Below are positions 48,101 through 60,100 of a stretch of 64,000 nt of DNA, in pieces. Position numbers and translations under genes: made by a program. The stretch comes from Pyricularia pennisetigena (lineage: Eukaryota; Ascomycota; Sordariomycetes; Magnaporthales; Pyriculariaceae): assembly GCF_004337985.1 (NCBI RefSeq), contig NC_043743.1:1442629-1506628 (forward strand), read 5' to 3'. How positions within the stretch are numbered: the first letter of the stretch is position 1; the number at the start of each line of letters is the position of its first letter. The notes beneath the pieces are model-generated. The model saw only the letters and a list, made by a program, of their open reading frames with translations. It was not told where the DNA came from and ran no database searches.

Positions 48101-48905
48101 TCTCACGTCCGACACCAAAGGGCAAACCGGTGCCTCCACGACCGATCACGAGAGGAAAGCTCATCAGACCGGGCGGACCCAATGGACGACCGTCTAGGGG
48201 CACAACAAACAGGACAGCTCAACCAAGACCAGGTGCAAGTGCAAGTGCGGCGGCATCCCGGCACGTGCCGCAGCCGCAGGCACAAGTCGCTGCCAGCATT
48301 CCTGTGCGAACGCAGCAATCCTCACAAACATCCTCGGCAGCAGCCCGCGCGCCACCACCGCCGCCCCCTGCGGCCCCTCCCGCAAAGGCAAAGATCATGG
48401 CCAAGGTGCTCTATGATTTTGCTGGTCAGAAGGAAAACGAAATGTCGATCAAGGAGGGAGACCTTATTGAGATTGTGCAAAAAGAGAACAATGGTAAGTC
48501 TCTCTCTCTCTCTTTGTGCCGTATCGTCGACAAACAGCACCAAGTCCAAGCACTAACTCTCTTGCAGGATGGTGGCTTGCTAAGAGCGGTAACCAGCAGG
48601 CGTGGGTACCGGCGGCATATGTCGAGGAGCAGAAGCAGGCTCCTCCGCCAGTTGCGGCTTCTCGGCCCCCCCCGCCAGCCCCTCCGGCAGCCAACGGCAA
48701 GAACAAGCCGTTGCCCCCAGCGAAGCGTCCAGCTGCTGGAAAGAAGCCTGCCAGTCTTCAGCCGCGTGACTCCGGCATGAGCCTAAACGGATCCGACGGT
48801 AGCCGCAGCAACACGCCGACTCCGAGCCTGGGCAACAGTCTGGCTGACGCGCTGCTTGCGAGGAAGCAGGCCATGGCGAAGAAGGACGATGATGATGACT
48901 GGTGA
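45118..48905 (+). CDS. myoA: Class I myosin (MyoA/Myo1)
   Basis: Three exons: 45118-45120 (the ATG alone), 45211-48493 and 48568-48905, giving 1207 residues that begin [15 protein letters not shown]. The motor has the P-loop [14 protein letters not shown], switch [12 protein letters not shown] and switch [17 protein letters not shown]. Two IQ motifs follow ([27 protein letters not shown]), then the TH1 lipid-binding region, a Gly/Pro/Ala-rich TH2, an SH3 domain ([20 protein letters not shown] and, after the last intron, GWWLAKS) and an acidic tail ending in DDDDDW that should bind Arp2/3. This is the complete fungal type I layout; it drives actin-patch endocytosis and hyphal-tip growth. The TEDS position is Glu358, not Ser/Thr (see findings). 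The gene converges on PFA4. Confidence 0.96.
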
Positions 48906-49256
48906 TTCGCGTTGTTGTTTGATGTTCTGTTTCTGATACGCAGTTATCATGTTGAAATGGTTCAGTGTGTGGCTTTTTAACCCCCCGCGACATTGGCTGG
49001 TCCGAGAATCGAAGTTAGACTGGGACTATATAACAGGTGGTTTGTTTACTGTTTGACCCTTGAGGGAATGCATCAGTTATTCATCCTCTTTGGTCTCGTT
49101 TGACCGCATTGCTGCTATTCAGAGGTTTTCAGCGGCTTATATAGATGTTGATGAAATTTGGTACGAAGATAAGAGAATCGACGATCAACAGCATGGAACC
49201 CAAAAATCTTGTGTATTGGGTGACTACTTTATTCAAAAAAAAAAACTTTAGTATCA
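48906..49256. terminator. Convergent 3' region of myosin I and PFA4
   Basis: The 351 bases between the two stop codons must hold both 3' UTRs and polyadenylation sites. An A run is at 49238-49247. Nothing else is recognised. Confidence 0.5.
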
Positions 49257-50759
49257 TCATATATCTGGGTTTCGAGACGCGACCTTCCGACGTCGCAACA
49301 GCTCTCCCAGCGGAACATCCTCGTCATCATCATGATTAAAATCCTCATTATGGGGCACGTCGTTTTCAACCAAATCATCCGAATCCTCGTCAACGCCAAA
49401 GTCACGTAATCGCTCACCGTCAGCATTGGTCCAGCCAGGCTCCCCGTCCAGGCCTTTTTCGTAGGACTGACCCTCGTGGCTGTACTTGTCACGTCTCCCT
49501 TGTTCAGGGAACAGATCCTCGAGCTCCTCATCTTCCTCCAGCTCCGCAAAGATGCCCGAGCCCTGCTGGACCTCCATCAGCTGCCTCCGCCTCCGCAGCC
49601 GCTGGTCCCTCTCCTGCCTGGCCCTGAACGCGGCCTTTTCCTCCTCTGGCGTCGCGTACGTGGGCAACTTGACAGCCGCATCGGCGTTGCCCCTCCAGTG
49701 ACCGCGGCGCTGTTTGTCCGGGTCTGGCGGCGGCCACATGCCCACCCTCGCGTTGAAGCCGTTCTCCTCCCAGTCCCAGCCGACCCCAGACCCGGGCGTC
49801 CGAGAGACGGTCGGCCCGCCGGCAAACGGCCAGAACCAGGCCAGGATGTTGCGTGTGCCCATGGCCTGGCACATGTTGTTCCAGATCCCAATGTCGTAGG
49901 GGAACTCGACGCGGTGCAGGATCTTGTGGCCATTGGGAGGGGCCGTCATCTCTTCCGACGAGGACTCGCCGCCGCCCTCCTCGTCGCTGGCCCACCACGT
50001 CGAGCCGCCGCGGCCCTGCCTGCCCACCAGGCTCTCGTGGCGCTCAACCTCCCAGTCCTCTATCATGGTGCGGTTGAAGAGCCACGCTTTTGTGGTGGTG
50101 GTCAGCAGGATACCGAGGGCGAGGGACACGAGGGCGCAGGCGATGGACACGATTGTGAGCAGGGCGATCCTGGTGGGCGAGGGGCCGAGGTAGGCGGGCA
50201 GATTGCGCTCGTCGAAGAGGGCGCGGAGGCGCAGGTAGAGGAGGCGGGCGAGGTACCACAGGGCGAGGTTTGTAGAGACGAGGAAGCGGTAGAAGTAGGG
50301 AAACGTCTGCATCGACACGCAGTTGCCGGTCCACGGGCAGTGGTGGTCCATCTTGGGGATGCAGCGGCGGCAGTGGCGGCAGTGGTGGGCGCGAGGGGGC
50401 TTGGGTGCATCGCACTTGCGGCACCACCTCTGGCCGGCAGCGGGCGCCGCGGGCTTTTGCTGCTCATCTTGTTGTTTCTTCGTTTTCGTCTTGTCGTCGT
50501 CATCGTCGTCACCCCTCGGCGGCCGTGTGTGGGTGTAGGTTCCTGGCGAGACTGTGCATGCTTTGTAGTAGTTCCACCAAAGATTGAGGAGTAGCAAGTT
50601 GAAGGTAATGGTTTGGTTTTGGCTCAGAGGCCCTGGCTGGAGGTCGGGGGTGTGGAAAACCCATTGTGAAGCGTAGCCCAGGAACGCGATGAGGAGGACT
50701 ACGCCAGGTATTGCAAACACCTCCATGCCTGTTCTTACAGGGCCGGTCAGGGGTGCCAT
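49257..50759 (-). CDS. PFA4: Palmitoyltransferase PFA4 (DHHC family)
   Basis: A single exon of 500 residues. Two N-terminal membrane helices (about 12-32 and 48-65) precede the zinc-binding Cys-rich domain: CRKCDAPKPPRAHHCRHC, then CIPKMDHHCPWTGNCV with the catalytic DHHC cysteine. Two more helices follow (YRFLVSTNLALWYLARLLYL; IALLTIVSIACALVSLALGI) with the TTK-type motif (LLTTTTKAWLFNRTMIEDWE). Active-site placement between helices 2 and 3 is standard. The length and the first residues match the Pezizomycotina PFA4 group, which acts at the ER; yeast Pfa4 palmitoylates chitin synthase Chs3. An Asp-rich insert (GDDDDDDKTKTKK) lies just before the Cys-rich domain, and the C-terminal ~170 residues are charged and probably disordered. 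GC-rich long frames on the opposite strand are shadows. Confidence 0.93.
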   Translation of the reverse strand: MAPLTGPVRTGMEVFAIPGVVLLIAFLGYASQWVFHTPDLQPGPLSQNQTITFNLLLLNLWWNYYKACTVSPGTYTHTRPPRGDDDDDDKTKTKKQQDEQQKPAAPAAGQRWCRKCDAPKPPRAHHCRHCRRCIPKMDHHCPWTGNCVSMQTFPYFYRFLVSTNLALWYLARLLYLRLRALFDERNLPAYLGPSPTRIALLTIVSIACALVSLALGILLTTTTKAWLFNRTMIEDWEVERHESLVGRQGRGGSTWWASDEEGGGESSSEEMTAPPNGHKILHRVEFPYDIGIWNNMCQAMGTRNILAWFWPFAGGPTVSRTPGSGVGWDWEENGFNARVGMWPPPDPDKQRRGHWRGNADAAVKLPTYATPEEEKAAFRARQERDQRLRRRRQLMEVQQGSGIFAELEEDEELEDLFPEQGRRDKYSHEGQSYEKGLDGEPGWTNADGERLRDFGVDEDSDDLVENDVPHNEDFNHDDDEDVPLGELLRRRKVASRNPDI

Positions 50760-51805
50760 CTTGACTCGGGTGGTCCGGCGACAGGTCCGCTGTGTCCCCC
50801 CTTGTTTTCTCTGTTTGTAGAGAGCAACTGGCGGACGTCGGGTTAAAAACTCGTCAAGGTGCCTACTGGGTATAGATTCAGTTGGGACTTCTTTCCTGAT
50901 GGATAATTACTTGGGTGTCGAGTGGTTCTTGGCTCTTTCATTCAGGGGTCCTGCATGCAAGTGGGTCGACCCCAATGAGCCCCTGTCATATCTCGAGCGG
51001 CCAACATCAATTTAGGACGGTTATGTGGGGCCTGAGGCAGTCCAGGTCACTGTCGCGGCTCATCCGTAAGAACAGAGCAAAGCAAAGCAAAGCAACGTCT
51101 CATCATCCTCTGCTCACAATAACAAACCAACTATTAGCTCGACAACTGGATTTGGGTTCATCTCAACCGTTAAGAGGCTTTCGGCATTCCGAGTTATGGC
51201 CACCATGCACCCCGGGTGCGAAATTTGCATCGCTTAATGAGCCTGCCGCCATGTCCATTCTGGATGTCAATCAGAAGCCCATAGTGTTAACATATGTGGC
51301 TGCTTGGTAAGTTGCAATCTGCAAGTTACATTGGACCGGCATATTTGCCTCAGCGGATGCCTTGTAAACTGTCTCGCGAACCTAAAGAGTACAATTTCAT
51401 ACCTGCAACACGTCTGTTTTCAGAAGCAATTCTACTAGAAAGAAAAAAAAACCCCTGAGCTCAATCCGCCGTCCTTCGTATTGGTCAGTTAATTGCTATG
51501 TAACTGGCTGGCTGACCGACCCAATATTTCGTACGGCAGTGCCTCATTCTTCTGGATCACGTATAGCTTCGATAATCCAAATCTGTTAGGTAACGCTACT
51601 TTGTCTCTTGTCCCAGGTCCTCACTAAGCTTCCGAGCCATTGATAAATATTGACATGGCCCAGAGTTACCTCGGCTGTCTTTCGTGCTGGTCTGTCTGGT
51701 TGGATGTTGTGGTGCTCAGTTGGGCGCCAGCCAAATTTCACGATGGCTCCCGGGCGCCAGTGGAAGATTTGGTAAGTCCGCTCATATCATGCCTTTACAA
51801 CTATA
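50760..51805. promoter_or_regulatory. Divergent promoter region of PFA4 and the CAP10-type gene
   Basis: About 1 kb separates the two start codons. A small AAAGC repeat (about 51078-51094) is present. No gene is recognised in it. Confidence 0.5.
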
Positions 51806-54619
51806 ATGGTGGTCACTAAATCCAAGAAAGATACACACAACCCAGAAAATGAAATATTGACTGCCAAATCATCCTCTTCTGGTCTTCCGCAGCGACCTCG
51901 AAGGTACTTTATACCGCTACTGGTAGGGCTTGTTGTCCTGCGTCTTGAGGTCTTCCTTGGCACGGAGCATCAATGCGCGCTGCCAGGCTTCGAGGTGAGT
52001 TTGGTACTTAGCCAACGTCCTGCGTGTCACGTACCTATGGTAAACAATCAAAGCTCTGCTAACCGCATCTAGGCATTTCTTCCTCTTGTTGTAATTTACC
52101 GCCAGCTGCGGCTCTCTCAACCACAAAGCAGTAAAGATGAATCCAATCCAGGTCTAGGCCAATCACTCCGATGGATCTCGATCCTTGGGTCTATCCTGAT
52201 CTCCGTCGGGGTCTGGCTGGCTGCACTTCCCACCAGCCAATCTACATTCTTTTGCTCGCCCGGGGCTTCGAAGCTATGGACGATTGTGCTTCAAATCGTC
52301 GGATTAGCTTCCGAGGCGACCGTAATCGAGATAATCTGGCGCGTACTCTCCAGACAACGAACATCCAAGCAGTTGATAATCACAGTAGCTGGTGTCTTGC
52401 TTCAAGCTGCTCTCGGAACATTAATTGCCCTCGTCTTCCACTATGGGGTTGATTCCTTCTCGACTGGGATGGGGACGATGTATCAACGCCCAGTCAGCTC
52501 CTGGATCCCATATAGCCTGGACATCTTGCTATTTGGGTGTTTGCTTGCTGTCTTTACCCTCTCATCTGGATCATTGATAAGCCAGGTTGGTCCAGCGTTT
52601 CTTGTCCACATCCTTGCAATCATCTGCGGACTTATTGCGGTGGTCATCAACACTGCGGCTATCGGAACCTGGTATGGTCTGACGACGAGCTCTGTCATCC
52701 TGAGCATGCTACCTTTGGTCATCGGAGCAGTCTTATTCATTCATAGTGCGCGGGCTGTCTCACCACTGGTGTCCGCATGCCTGGTTCTTGTACTGTTCTG
52801 CTTCCTTATCGGCACAAGCATATGGGCCATTGTCAAGCGTGGTCATCCAACTCGCATGCACCCGCTTCAGACCATGATATCTGACATGCGGGTTGAGGCC
52901 GATCGTTGGCTCGTCCATGCATCGACGAGCGATTCACTGCGTGTCGCCGTTACAGAATACCGCCAGAGACATGATGGCCGAGAGCCGCCGAAAGGCTTCG
53001 ATTTGTGGTATGCATATGCGATTGAGCATAAATCACCCATCATCGACTTTTTTGATCAAATCCACCGGGATCTGCAACCATTCTGGGGACTAGAGCCATC
53101 CCAGATCCGCAAAGGTGTCGAGAAGCTTGAGCATGAGCGGGACATAGTTGTTATAAAAGTTATCAATGGTCAGGTCACTCATGGCGCTGCTCGGAGCGAG
53201 CATTTGGACGAGATCAATGGGCTAGTGGAAATGATGCAGTCATTTTCAAAACACCTTCCAGACCTGCAAATAGCAGTCAATTTGGACATAAATCCACGTG
53301 TTCTGGCGCCTTGGGGAAATATTGACAAGCGGGTGTTGCCCGGAACGAGGGGACGCTTTTCCCGACGAGATAACATGCAAGAAGTTGAATCACTTGGAGC
53401 ATCCGGGAAAGGCTCTTTGCAGCCCAACGCACCGGGGGAGACCTCGGAAGGTCAGGATGTCATGGCGTCGTCACCCTCAGGCCCAACTATTAGTGCGGCC
53501 GAGTTTCGAAGGCTCAACATGCAAGCTTGCCCTAGGAGGTCCCCTGTGCGTTCTAAACTGTACTGGAATACCAGAGATATTTGTGTCTCTTGCTTCAACC
53601 AAGAGTCCTCGGGGGCTTTCTTGAAGGATTGGACGCTATCCTCTGATCTTTGTCATCAGCCAGATATATTCAAACTCCACAGTCTCTTCATTTCAGGTCC
53701 AGTCAGCGATCCCCTCACCGACCTACAGCCAGTGTTCAGCAGATCAAAACCAAGCACATTCAGTGATATTCTGATCCCTTGGCCGCGGACACCAGGCAAT
53801 CAAAACAAAGTCTTGGATTCTGGCCTTGATTTCCAGACCAAACGAGATCAACCCTTCTGGCGTGGCAAGATTGAGCAAATCACATTGCCAAATCAGCGTC
53901 ATCATGGTGGGCACCAACAGAGGCTTGTCCATCTCGTCAATAATGCCTCCATGTCGGATGAGGTCATTATCGCCATGGCCACGGAGTGGAAAGACTCCGA
54001 AGGCAAGAGATTGTTCCAGTACGAGCCGGTAAAAACATTGAAAATGAATCAGGTGCTTCTGCCAGACGTCAGGATTGGCGAGTATGCGTCATGCAACGCT
54101 CCTGAGCGAATTAATACGAGATCCTGCCGTTCGATGATAGAAGAGTTCGGCCCAGCAGTGGAGGCCGATGCACCCATTTTCGACAATCGGTTTGTCCTCT
54201 TGACAGATTCGGACACTACTGCAGCGTCAAATACCGGGCCCGGCAGTGACTTTGTTATGGATGCACTCGAGTCGTCTAGTCTCCCCTTTATAGGCACCAT
54301 ATTCCGCGAGTGGTATTCTGAGCGACTGAGGCCGTGGCTGCACTTTGTACCGGTTGATCTGCGCTACACCGCGCTACACAGTACTTGGGCGTACTTCATG
54401 GGGCTGGATGGCAGAGGCAAGATCAAGGGCCGGGATCCCGGGGTGGAGGCACACCTTGATAATGCTGTCTGGATCGCCGACCAGGGCAAGAAGTGGGCGG
54501 AGAGAGCCATGAGGCCGACAGACGCACAGATTTATCTTTTCAGGCTGCTTCTCGAATGGGGCAGGATCATCAGTGACGATAGAGACGGGATGAACTACTT
54601 TCTAGAGAATACGGCCTAG
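51806..54619 (+). CDS. Multi-pass membrane protein with CAP10-type glycosyltransferase domain
   Basis: Two exons (51806-51994, 52073-54619; phase 0, GTGAGT/TAG) give 911 residues. Eight or nine hydrophobic helices occupy residues about 35-317 (such as LGSILISVGVWLAAL and LAIICGLIAVVINTAAIGTW). The rest matches the fungal CAP10 (DUF821) pattern: an entry segment with EPPKGFDLWYAYAIEHKSPI and FFDQIHRDLQPFWGL, then DILIPWPR (about 629), PFWRGK (about 656) with a following HQQRLVHLVN, and late REWYSERLRPWLHFVPVDLR (about 808) and WAERAMRPTDAQIYLFRLLL. Relatives include Cryptococcus Cap10/Cxt1 xylosyltransferases, so a Golgi sugar transferase is a reasonable guess. The segment where relatives carry Asp-rich and S-G-R-F motifs reads LLTDSD, then GSDFVMDALESSSLPF, so activity is uncertain. 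Its stop lies 168 bases from that of the next gene on the other strand. Confidence 0.82.
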
Positions 54620-54787
54620 CGAGTGGAACAGTCACTCGGCTAGTCCAAGCTTTCTAGGCATTTCCCTGTTAGTTTGTTTGTCTGTTTCCTCGCGATTCTG
54701 AGCGGAAACAAGCACATGACGAGCGACGACGGGCAGTATATGCAGTAACACAAGATTTCGCTATAACAAACTCTCTCTTATCATACA

Positions 54788-56219
54788 TTAAATTAATGAG
54801 GGTACGGACTCGGTCAAGAGCGGGCTATAAGTCCAACCCATGCGTCTGATTTGGATTTGAATGCTCTCCAAAACCCGCCTCTTCATTCCGGTGGCATCCT
54901 CAATGTCCTCCCCGAGGAATGCACCATGCGTGCTCTTGAACTGGTACCTCTTGAGCACTTCCCAAATCCTGCTGATATCTTCCGCCGACAGCGGGACTGA
55001 GTTGGGGCCGCTCCACATAAAGGCAAAGGTGTTGACCCCCGCCGGCCTCGACCTCACGTTCCCCGCGGCATCGGCATCCCACCCTCCCAGGCCGGCAGGG
55101 GTCGTGAGCAGGGTGTCGGAGATGAGCAGGCGGCCGTCAAAGTGGGCGACCATGCTCCCGGGGAAGTGGCCACCCAGCTTGACGGCGACGAAACCCGAGC
55201 GGACGCCCTCGATGATGATCTCGTGGGAGCGGCGCATGATCTGATCCGTCTTGCTGTTGCCCAAGAAGACGTGCAGCGGTATCTCGAGCGCGACCCATTT
55301 CCTGTCCTCGGCGGCCAGGAACACCGGGCAGCCAAAGACGGCGGCCCACTCGGCGTGCGCCGTGTAGAAGTGCGGGTGCGAGATGACGATGGCGGCCAGG
55401 CCGCCGAGCGACCGGATGCGCTCCACCGTGTCGTCGTCGAGCAGCGTGATGCAGTCCCAGAGGATGTTGCCGGCGGGTGTGTCTGTCAGGAATTGGTTGT
55501 ATGTGAGTCAGTATATTTTGACTCTGGCGGGGACAAGGCCAGCTTGTGACTCGTGTCATCTTTTCTTTTTCATCTGCCGTGTTCGGGTACGTGCATGCGA
55601 TTATTTTCCGATTTACCGAGCACTTACGAACAAGAATGCAGCGCTGGCCCATGGCAAACACAGGCTTAGTCACGATGCTTATCATGGCGCCATGCGGATG
55701 ATATCTCTTCTGTTTTTGAGGCTGCGGAGACAACCTCTCGGGCTTGGAATTGCTGTTACTGTTGGTATTGTTGTTGTTGTGGTTGTCGTCGTTGTTGTTG
55801 TTGTTGTTGTTGTTGCATATGCTGCTGGAAGGGGGCCCGATTCGCTTCCAGCTATCGGGCCTCACTATCGGGCGGCGGCGGTTGATCAACAGATCCGATG
55901 AAGGCATGGTCACGGAGGAGTTGGAATCCACCGCAGACGACGCGACGGAGGTGGTGGGAGATGGCGGAGACATAGGTCCCGGGTACGACGGATCATACGG
56001 CACAAAAACGTTGCGGTGGCCCGAGGCACGCAGCGCCGCCATGGTCGTGAAGCTCTGGCCGGCCGGAGGCGTGTAATGTCGGGGGTCATCGCAGATGAAG
56101 CACGTCTTTTGCCTCGACCGCGAGGTCGTAGGGTATTGGGTCCCGCAGCTGACGCATATTAGCCACTGGGAGGTTAGGGAACTTTCGAGGCCTGGGGTGA
56201 TTTCGTCTGCTGCCGGCAT
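54788..56219 (-). CDS. Zinc-ribbon metallo-beta-lactamase-fold protein
   Basis: Two exons (56219-55628, 55482-54788; GTAAGT/CAG, in phase) give 428 residues. The N-terminus has a Cys4 zinc ribbon (C22, C25, C40, C43: CVSCGTQ and CFICDDPRHYTPPAG), typical of a widespread fungal family. The metallo-beta-lactamase fold follows: ISIVTKPVFAMGQRCILV, TPAGNILWDCITLLDDDTV, then the metal-binding HPHFYTAH (His 233, 235, 240), VKLGGHFPGSMVAHF and LLISDTLLTT. This is not the strict HxHxDH, because the Asp position is replaced, as I recall for the family. Substrate is unknown. Residues about 80-170 are a low-complexity insertion rich in Ser and Asn (poly-Asn at 55760-55816) which splits the two halves. 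No signal peptide. It overlaps closely with the 3' end of the CAP10-type gene. Confidence 0.87.
55760..55816. repeat. GTT/AAC trinucleotide repeat encoding poly-Asn
   Basis: An imperfect GTT run (AAC/AAT on the coding strand) encodes the Asn-rich insertion of the metallo-beta-lactamase-fold protein. Interruptions (GTC, GTG) give Asp and His. Confidence 0.9.
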
Positions 56220-57188
56220 CGTTTTGCCACAAAAAAAGAGATTGTGGTGTGATTTTGGTTACATGTAGTATTCGTTTGGCTCTGGTCTGAAATACAAGAT
56301 TTGCCCTTCTAGACGGTGGACTGGCTGCTGGATGGGACAATCCCAGTCGGGGTCTTTCGAGGAGAAAGATAGATAGAGAGATAGATAGGTAAGTACATAT
56401 GGCAACCAGTCATTTCCACGGACCTCCACTTTGACTCCCCTCCAAGCGAGTCTGTGTGGCTGCATTTATACAAAAGAATGCCCTCGAACGATCAGATTCC
56501 TCAGGGCTGATTATGGGCTGACTTCGGCCTCTGAAGAGATTTGTCCAACGTCCATGGGACCAATGGACGGTGCGCCGAGGCACGGATATACAATGTTTAA
56601 ATGGACTGGTCGGCTCCGTCCCAAAAGTCACACGGGCCATGGACCATCAAAAAAGAAAAGAAAAAAATTATGATGAGAAGAAAGAGCACAGAGAATCCCA
56701 CCAAAAAGTTCCCAGATAGCTCCAGTCTTATCTACCTGCCCGTGTCCCTGATGTTGGTTTTTGGATCTAGAAAAATTGTAGTCGCCCAGAATAGGGCCAC
56801 TTACCTGCTTTAGTATGGAGCTATAGCTTCCACTAAGACTGCTTTTGGTTATAGTATAAATAACACAGACAAACATGTCTGGCTGGTCCTGCCTGTTGTG
56901 TCGGCCATGCATAGTGGAGCCGGCAATGGTACCCCACCATTGAGATGAAAGCTTCCCCCGCATCATGAAGGGTGCCAGCGAGCATGATGCGTCGCCTCCA
57001 TACCAACAATTTTTTTTTTTTTTTGTCCTGTCTCTGTGTGCGGGCGCGTCTTTGCAAATTAGGTTTCTTTTTCTTCTTTCTTGCTTTTCTTCTATGCTAC
57101 AGTTGAAAGGGGACCGCATTCTCAGCAGCACCGCTACCGATAGAATTGAATAATAAATACTCTTTGACCTGCGATTTTGCCTTCAAGG
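56220..57188. promoter_or_regulatory. Divergent promoter region (metallo-beta-lactamase-fold gene and KAP120)
   Basis: About 970 bases separate the two starts. A GATA-like repeat (GATAGATAGAGAGATAGATAGG, 56368-56390) lies about 150 bases from the left gene; T and A runs are at 57010-57024 and 56649-56668. No gene is recognised. Confidence 0.5.
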
Positions 57189-60100
57189 ATGAGCTTTGCC
57201 ATCGAGGTGCCGGGTGAAGCCAGCCCACTCAACCTCCAGGAGCTCTGTTCAAAGCTGCTCCAGGCCGGATCGGCCGATCACAACCAGAGGCAGTCTGCCA
57301 GTCAGCAGCTCACAGCCTGGGAGACATACCCAGACTATTATGCCGGCCTCCAGGTGAGCCAGAACTCTGACCCTCATCGCTGTCAGAGCCATTCTGGAGT
57401 CAATCTTGCCTGGGTGATTTCCCGAAGCTGGTCAAGACCAACAGCTAATCAACATGTCTTCTTTTCAGACCGTCTTCCTGGACAAGTCTGTTCAGCGCGA
57501 AATCCGCTACCTTGCAATAATCCTTCTCAAGAACGGCATCGACAAAGGCTGGCGCAGCATATCCGCAAAATCGTCCATACCACCCGCCCAGAAAAACATA
57601 ATCAGGTCGAGACTCCTGCAAGGGTCAATAAATGAAGATGACAAGAACCTGGCTCTCCACAACGCCCTTGCTACCGCCAAGGTCGTCAGGATAGATTACC
57701 CGGCAGAATGGCCTACAGCCATATCGGATCTGGTTGGCTTTGTCAGCAACTTCAGGACCGGGAACCAGCAACAACTCAATGGATCTCTTTTGGTGCTGCT
57801 GCGGGCTGTCAAGGAGCTGGCTAAGGCGCGGCTGCGGAAGTCGCAGACGGCACTGCAGCAGGTTACGCCGGAACTGGTAATGCTTCTCGGTGAGATTTAC
57901 TCGGAACAGGTGAACTTCTGGACCGCGTTCCTCGCGAATGGTCAAGGAGGTGAGGACGATGCAGACTATGCCATGGAAAACAGCCTGATATGTCTCAGGA
58001 TATTACGGGTCCTCGTTACGGTGGGCTATGAATACCCTCACCGCGACCAACTCGTACGTGAGTTCTGGCAGATGACCCAGACCCAGTTTGGTCAGTTCCT
58101 CGGCCATGTCAGTCACGACTCGGCAGTGCCCGCCCCGTATCAAGAGGTCGTCGGCAAGCATCTGCTTCAGTTCACAAAGCTACACCTCGAGGTCTGCGAG
58201 ACGTTGCCAACGGACTTTGCCTTGCTTCCCAACTCTGTAGAGCTTGTGCATGCATACTGGGATCTCGTGGCCAAGTTTGCCGAGGTCTTTGACAAATCGG
58301 GGGGCATCCAGATAACCTCGTCCGGGGGCGATGGCGGCTCCAAGTCCAAAGTCGAAGGCCCTCTACTCGAAAGACTCGCCCTTAAAGGGTTGCTCATGAT
58401 TCGAGGCTGCGTGGCCATGATCTGCAGGCCCCTTCAAACTTTCAAATACAAAAGTCCAGAGGCCAAGCAGGAGCAAGAGCATGCCAAGGAGCTCGTCAAG
58501 ACCCAGTTGATCACCGATCAGTTTGTGACCCAGATTGTCGATGTGATCATCACAAAGTTGTTTATATTCCGCAAGGCTGATCTAAACGCGTGGGAAGAAG
58601 ACCCACAGGAGTGGGAGGCCCAAGAACGGGACTCTGGAGATGCTTGGCAGTGGGAGGTCCGGCCATGTGCCGAGAGGGTCTTCCTGGACCTGCTGATCCA
58701 ATGGAAGGAACTGTTGGGTCCACCACTGCTCAACTACTTTCAATCAACAGCCAAGGCCGATGCAGATATTGTCACCAAAGAGGCTGTGTATACGGCGATG
58801 GGCTGTGCCGCGCCTACGGTGTACAAACTATTCGACTTTGACACGTTCGTAACGTCTACTTTAGTCCAAGACGTTCAGATACAGGGCGAGTTGGCCAAGT
58901 TGCTGCGGCGTCGGATTGCCATCCTGCTCAGCCAGTGGGTGCCCATCAACATATCCGATGCTACGCGCCCTGTAGTGTTTGAGATATACAAGCATTTGAT
59001 GAACCCAGCAGATGAGCACAACGACCAGGTCGTCAGGATAACGGCGGCTAGACAATTCAAGAAGATTGCCGATGACTTTGAGTTCAAGGGTGAAATCTTT
59101 CAACCACACGCGTATGAAATCCTCACACGGCTTGTCAGCCTGCTGACAGAGCTGGAACATGACGACACGAAACTTGCCATTCTTGAGACGGTACGACTTG
59201 TCATTGATCGCATGGAGACGACGGCTCGGCAAGTGGGCGATCAGCTCATTGAAGCTTTACCTCAGCTCTGGCAGCAAGCTGGAGATGACGCGTATATGTT
59301 GAAGCAGTCCATTCTAGCCATCCTCACGGCCCTTGTCAACTCTGTTGGCACTGATTCGCAAAAGTATCATCCGTTCATCGTGCCGCTGATCTCACAAGCG
59401 ATGGATCCAACTTCAGAGATATCCAAATTCCTCATTGACGAAGCAGCAGAAGTCTGGAAGGCGACGGTTGCACAGTGTTCGCCGCCGGTATCACCCGAGT
59501 TTATGCATCTCGAGCTGAAGGCATTGCCTTTCATAGAGTTCGACAACGTGTTGTCTCAGGAGCTCGTGCAGGTTATTAAGACATACATCCTGCTCGCCCC
59601 CGAGAACATTCTTTCCAACGAGTATAGGCGACCAACGCTGCAGGCGTTGGCAACAGCTATGGAGTCAAAGCAAAAAGACCAAGTGCATCATGCGGCCAAA
59701 GCGATCGATTACATACTACGAATTGCGCAAGAGCTCGGTGGCTCCGAGGGCTTGACGGTCTTGGTTCAGGACATGCTAGAGATTGGGTTCCTGAGGGTGG
59801 TTTTGGAGCGAATACACGAGGCCTGGGAGTCCCGCCAGACAACCGGGCCGCAGCGACGCTCGCCACAGATCAGCTCGATCAAGGAGACGCACTACTTTAG
59901 CATATTGGCACGTATTGCCCTAGGTGAACCTCGCGCGCTTGTTCAGCTGATGACTGCCGCTGGCGACCTTCCGACGGTCTGGAAATGGTTGGGCGATGAA
60001 TGGTTTGGCTGCTTTGACATGATGGCTGATGTGGAAAGGCAAAAGCTGTCATGCTTGGCCCTCACAAGGCTGTGCGAGCTCGCCGCAGCAGACGGGTCAT

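Noticed and set aside
49476..50594. Long open frame on + (about 370 codons)
   Set aside because: Antisense shadow of PFA4, whose DHHC domain is unambiguous on the other strand.
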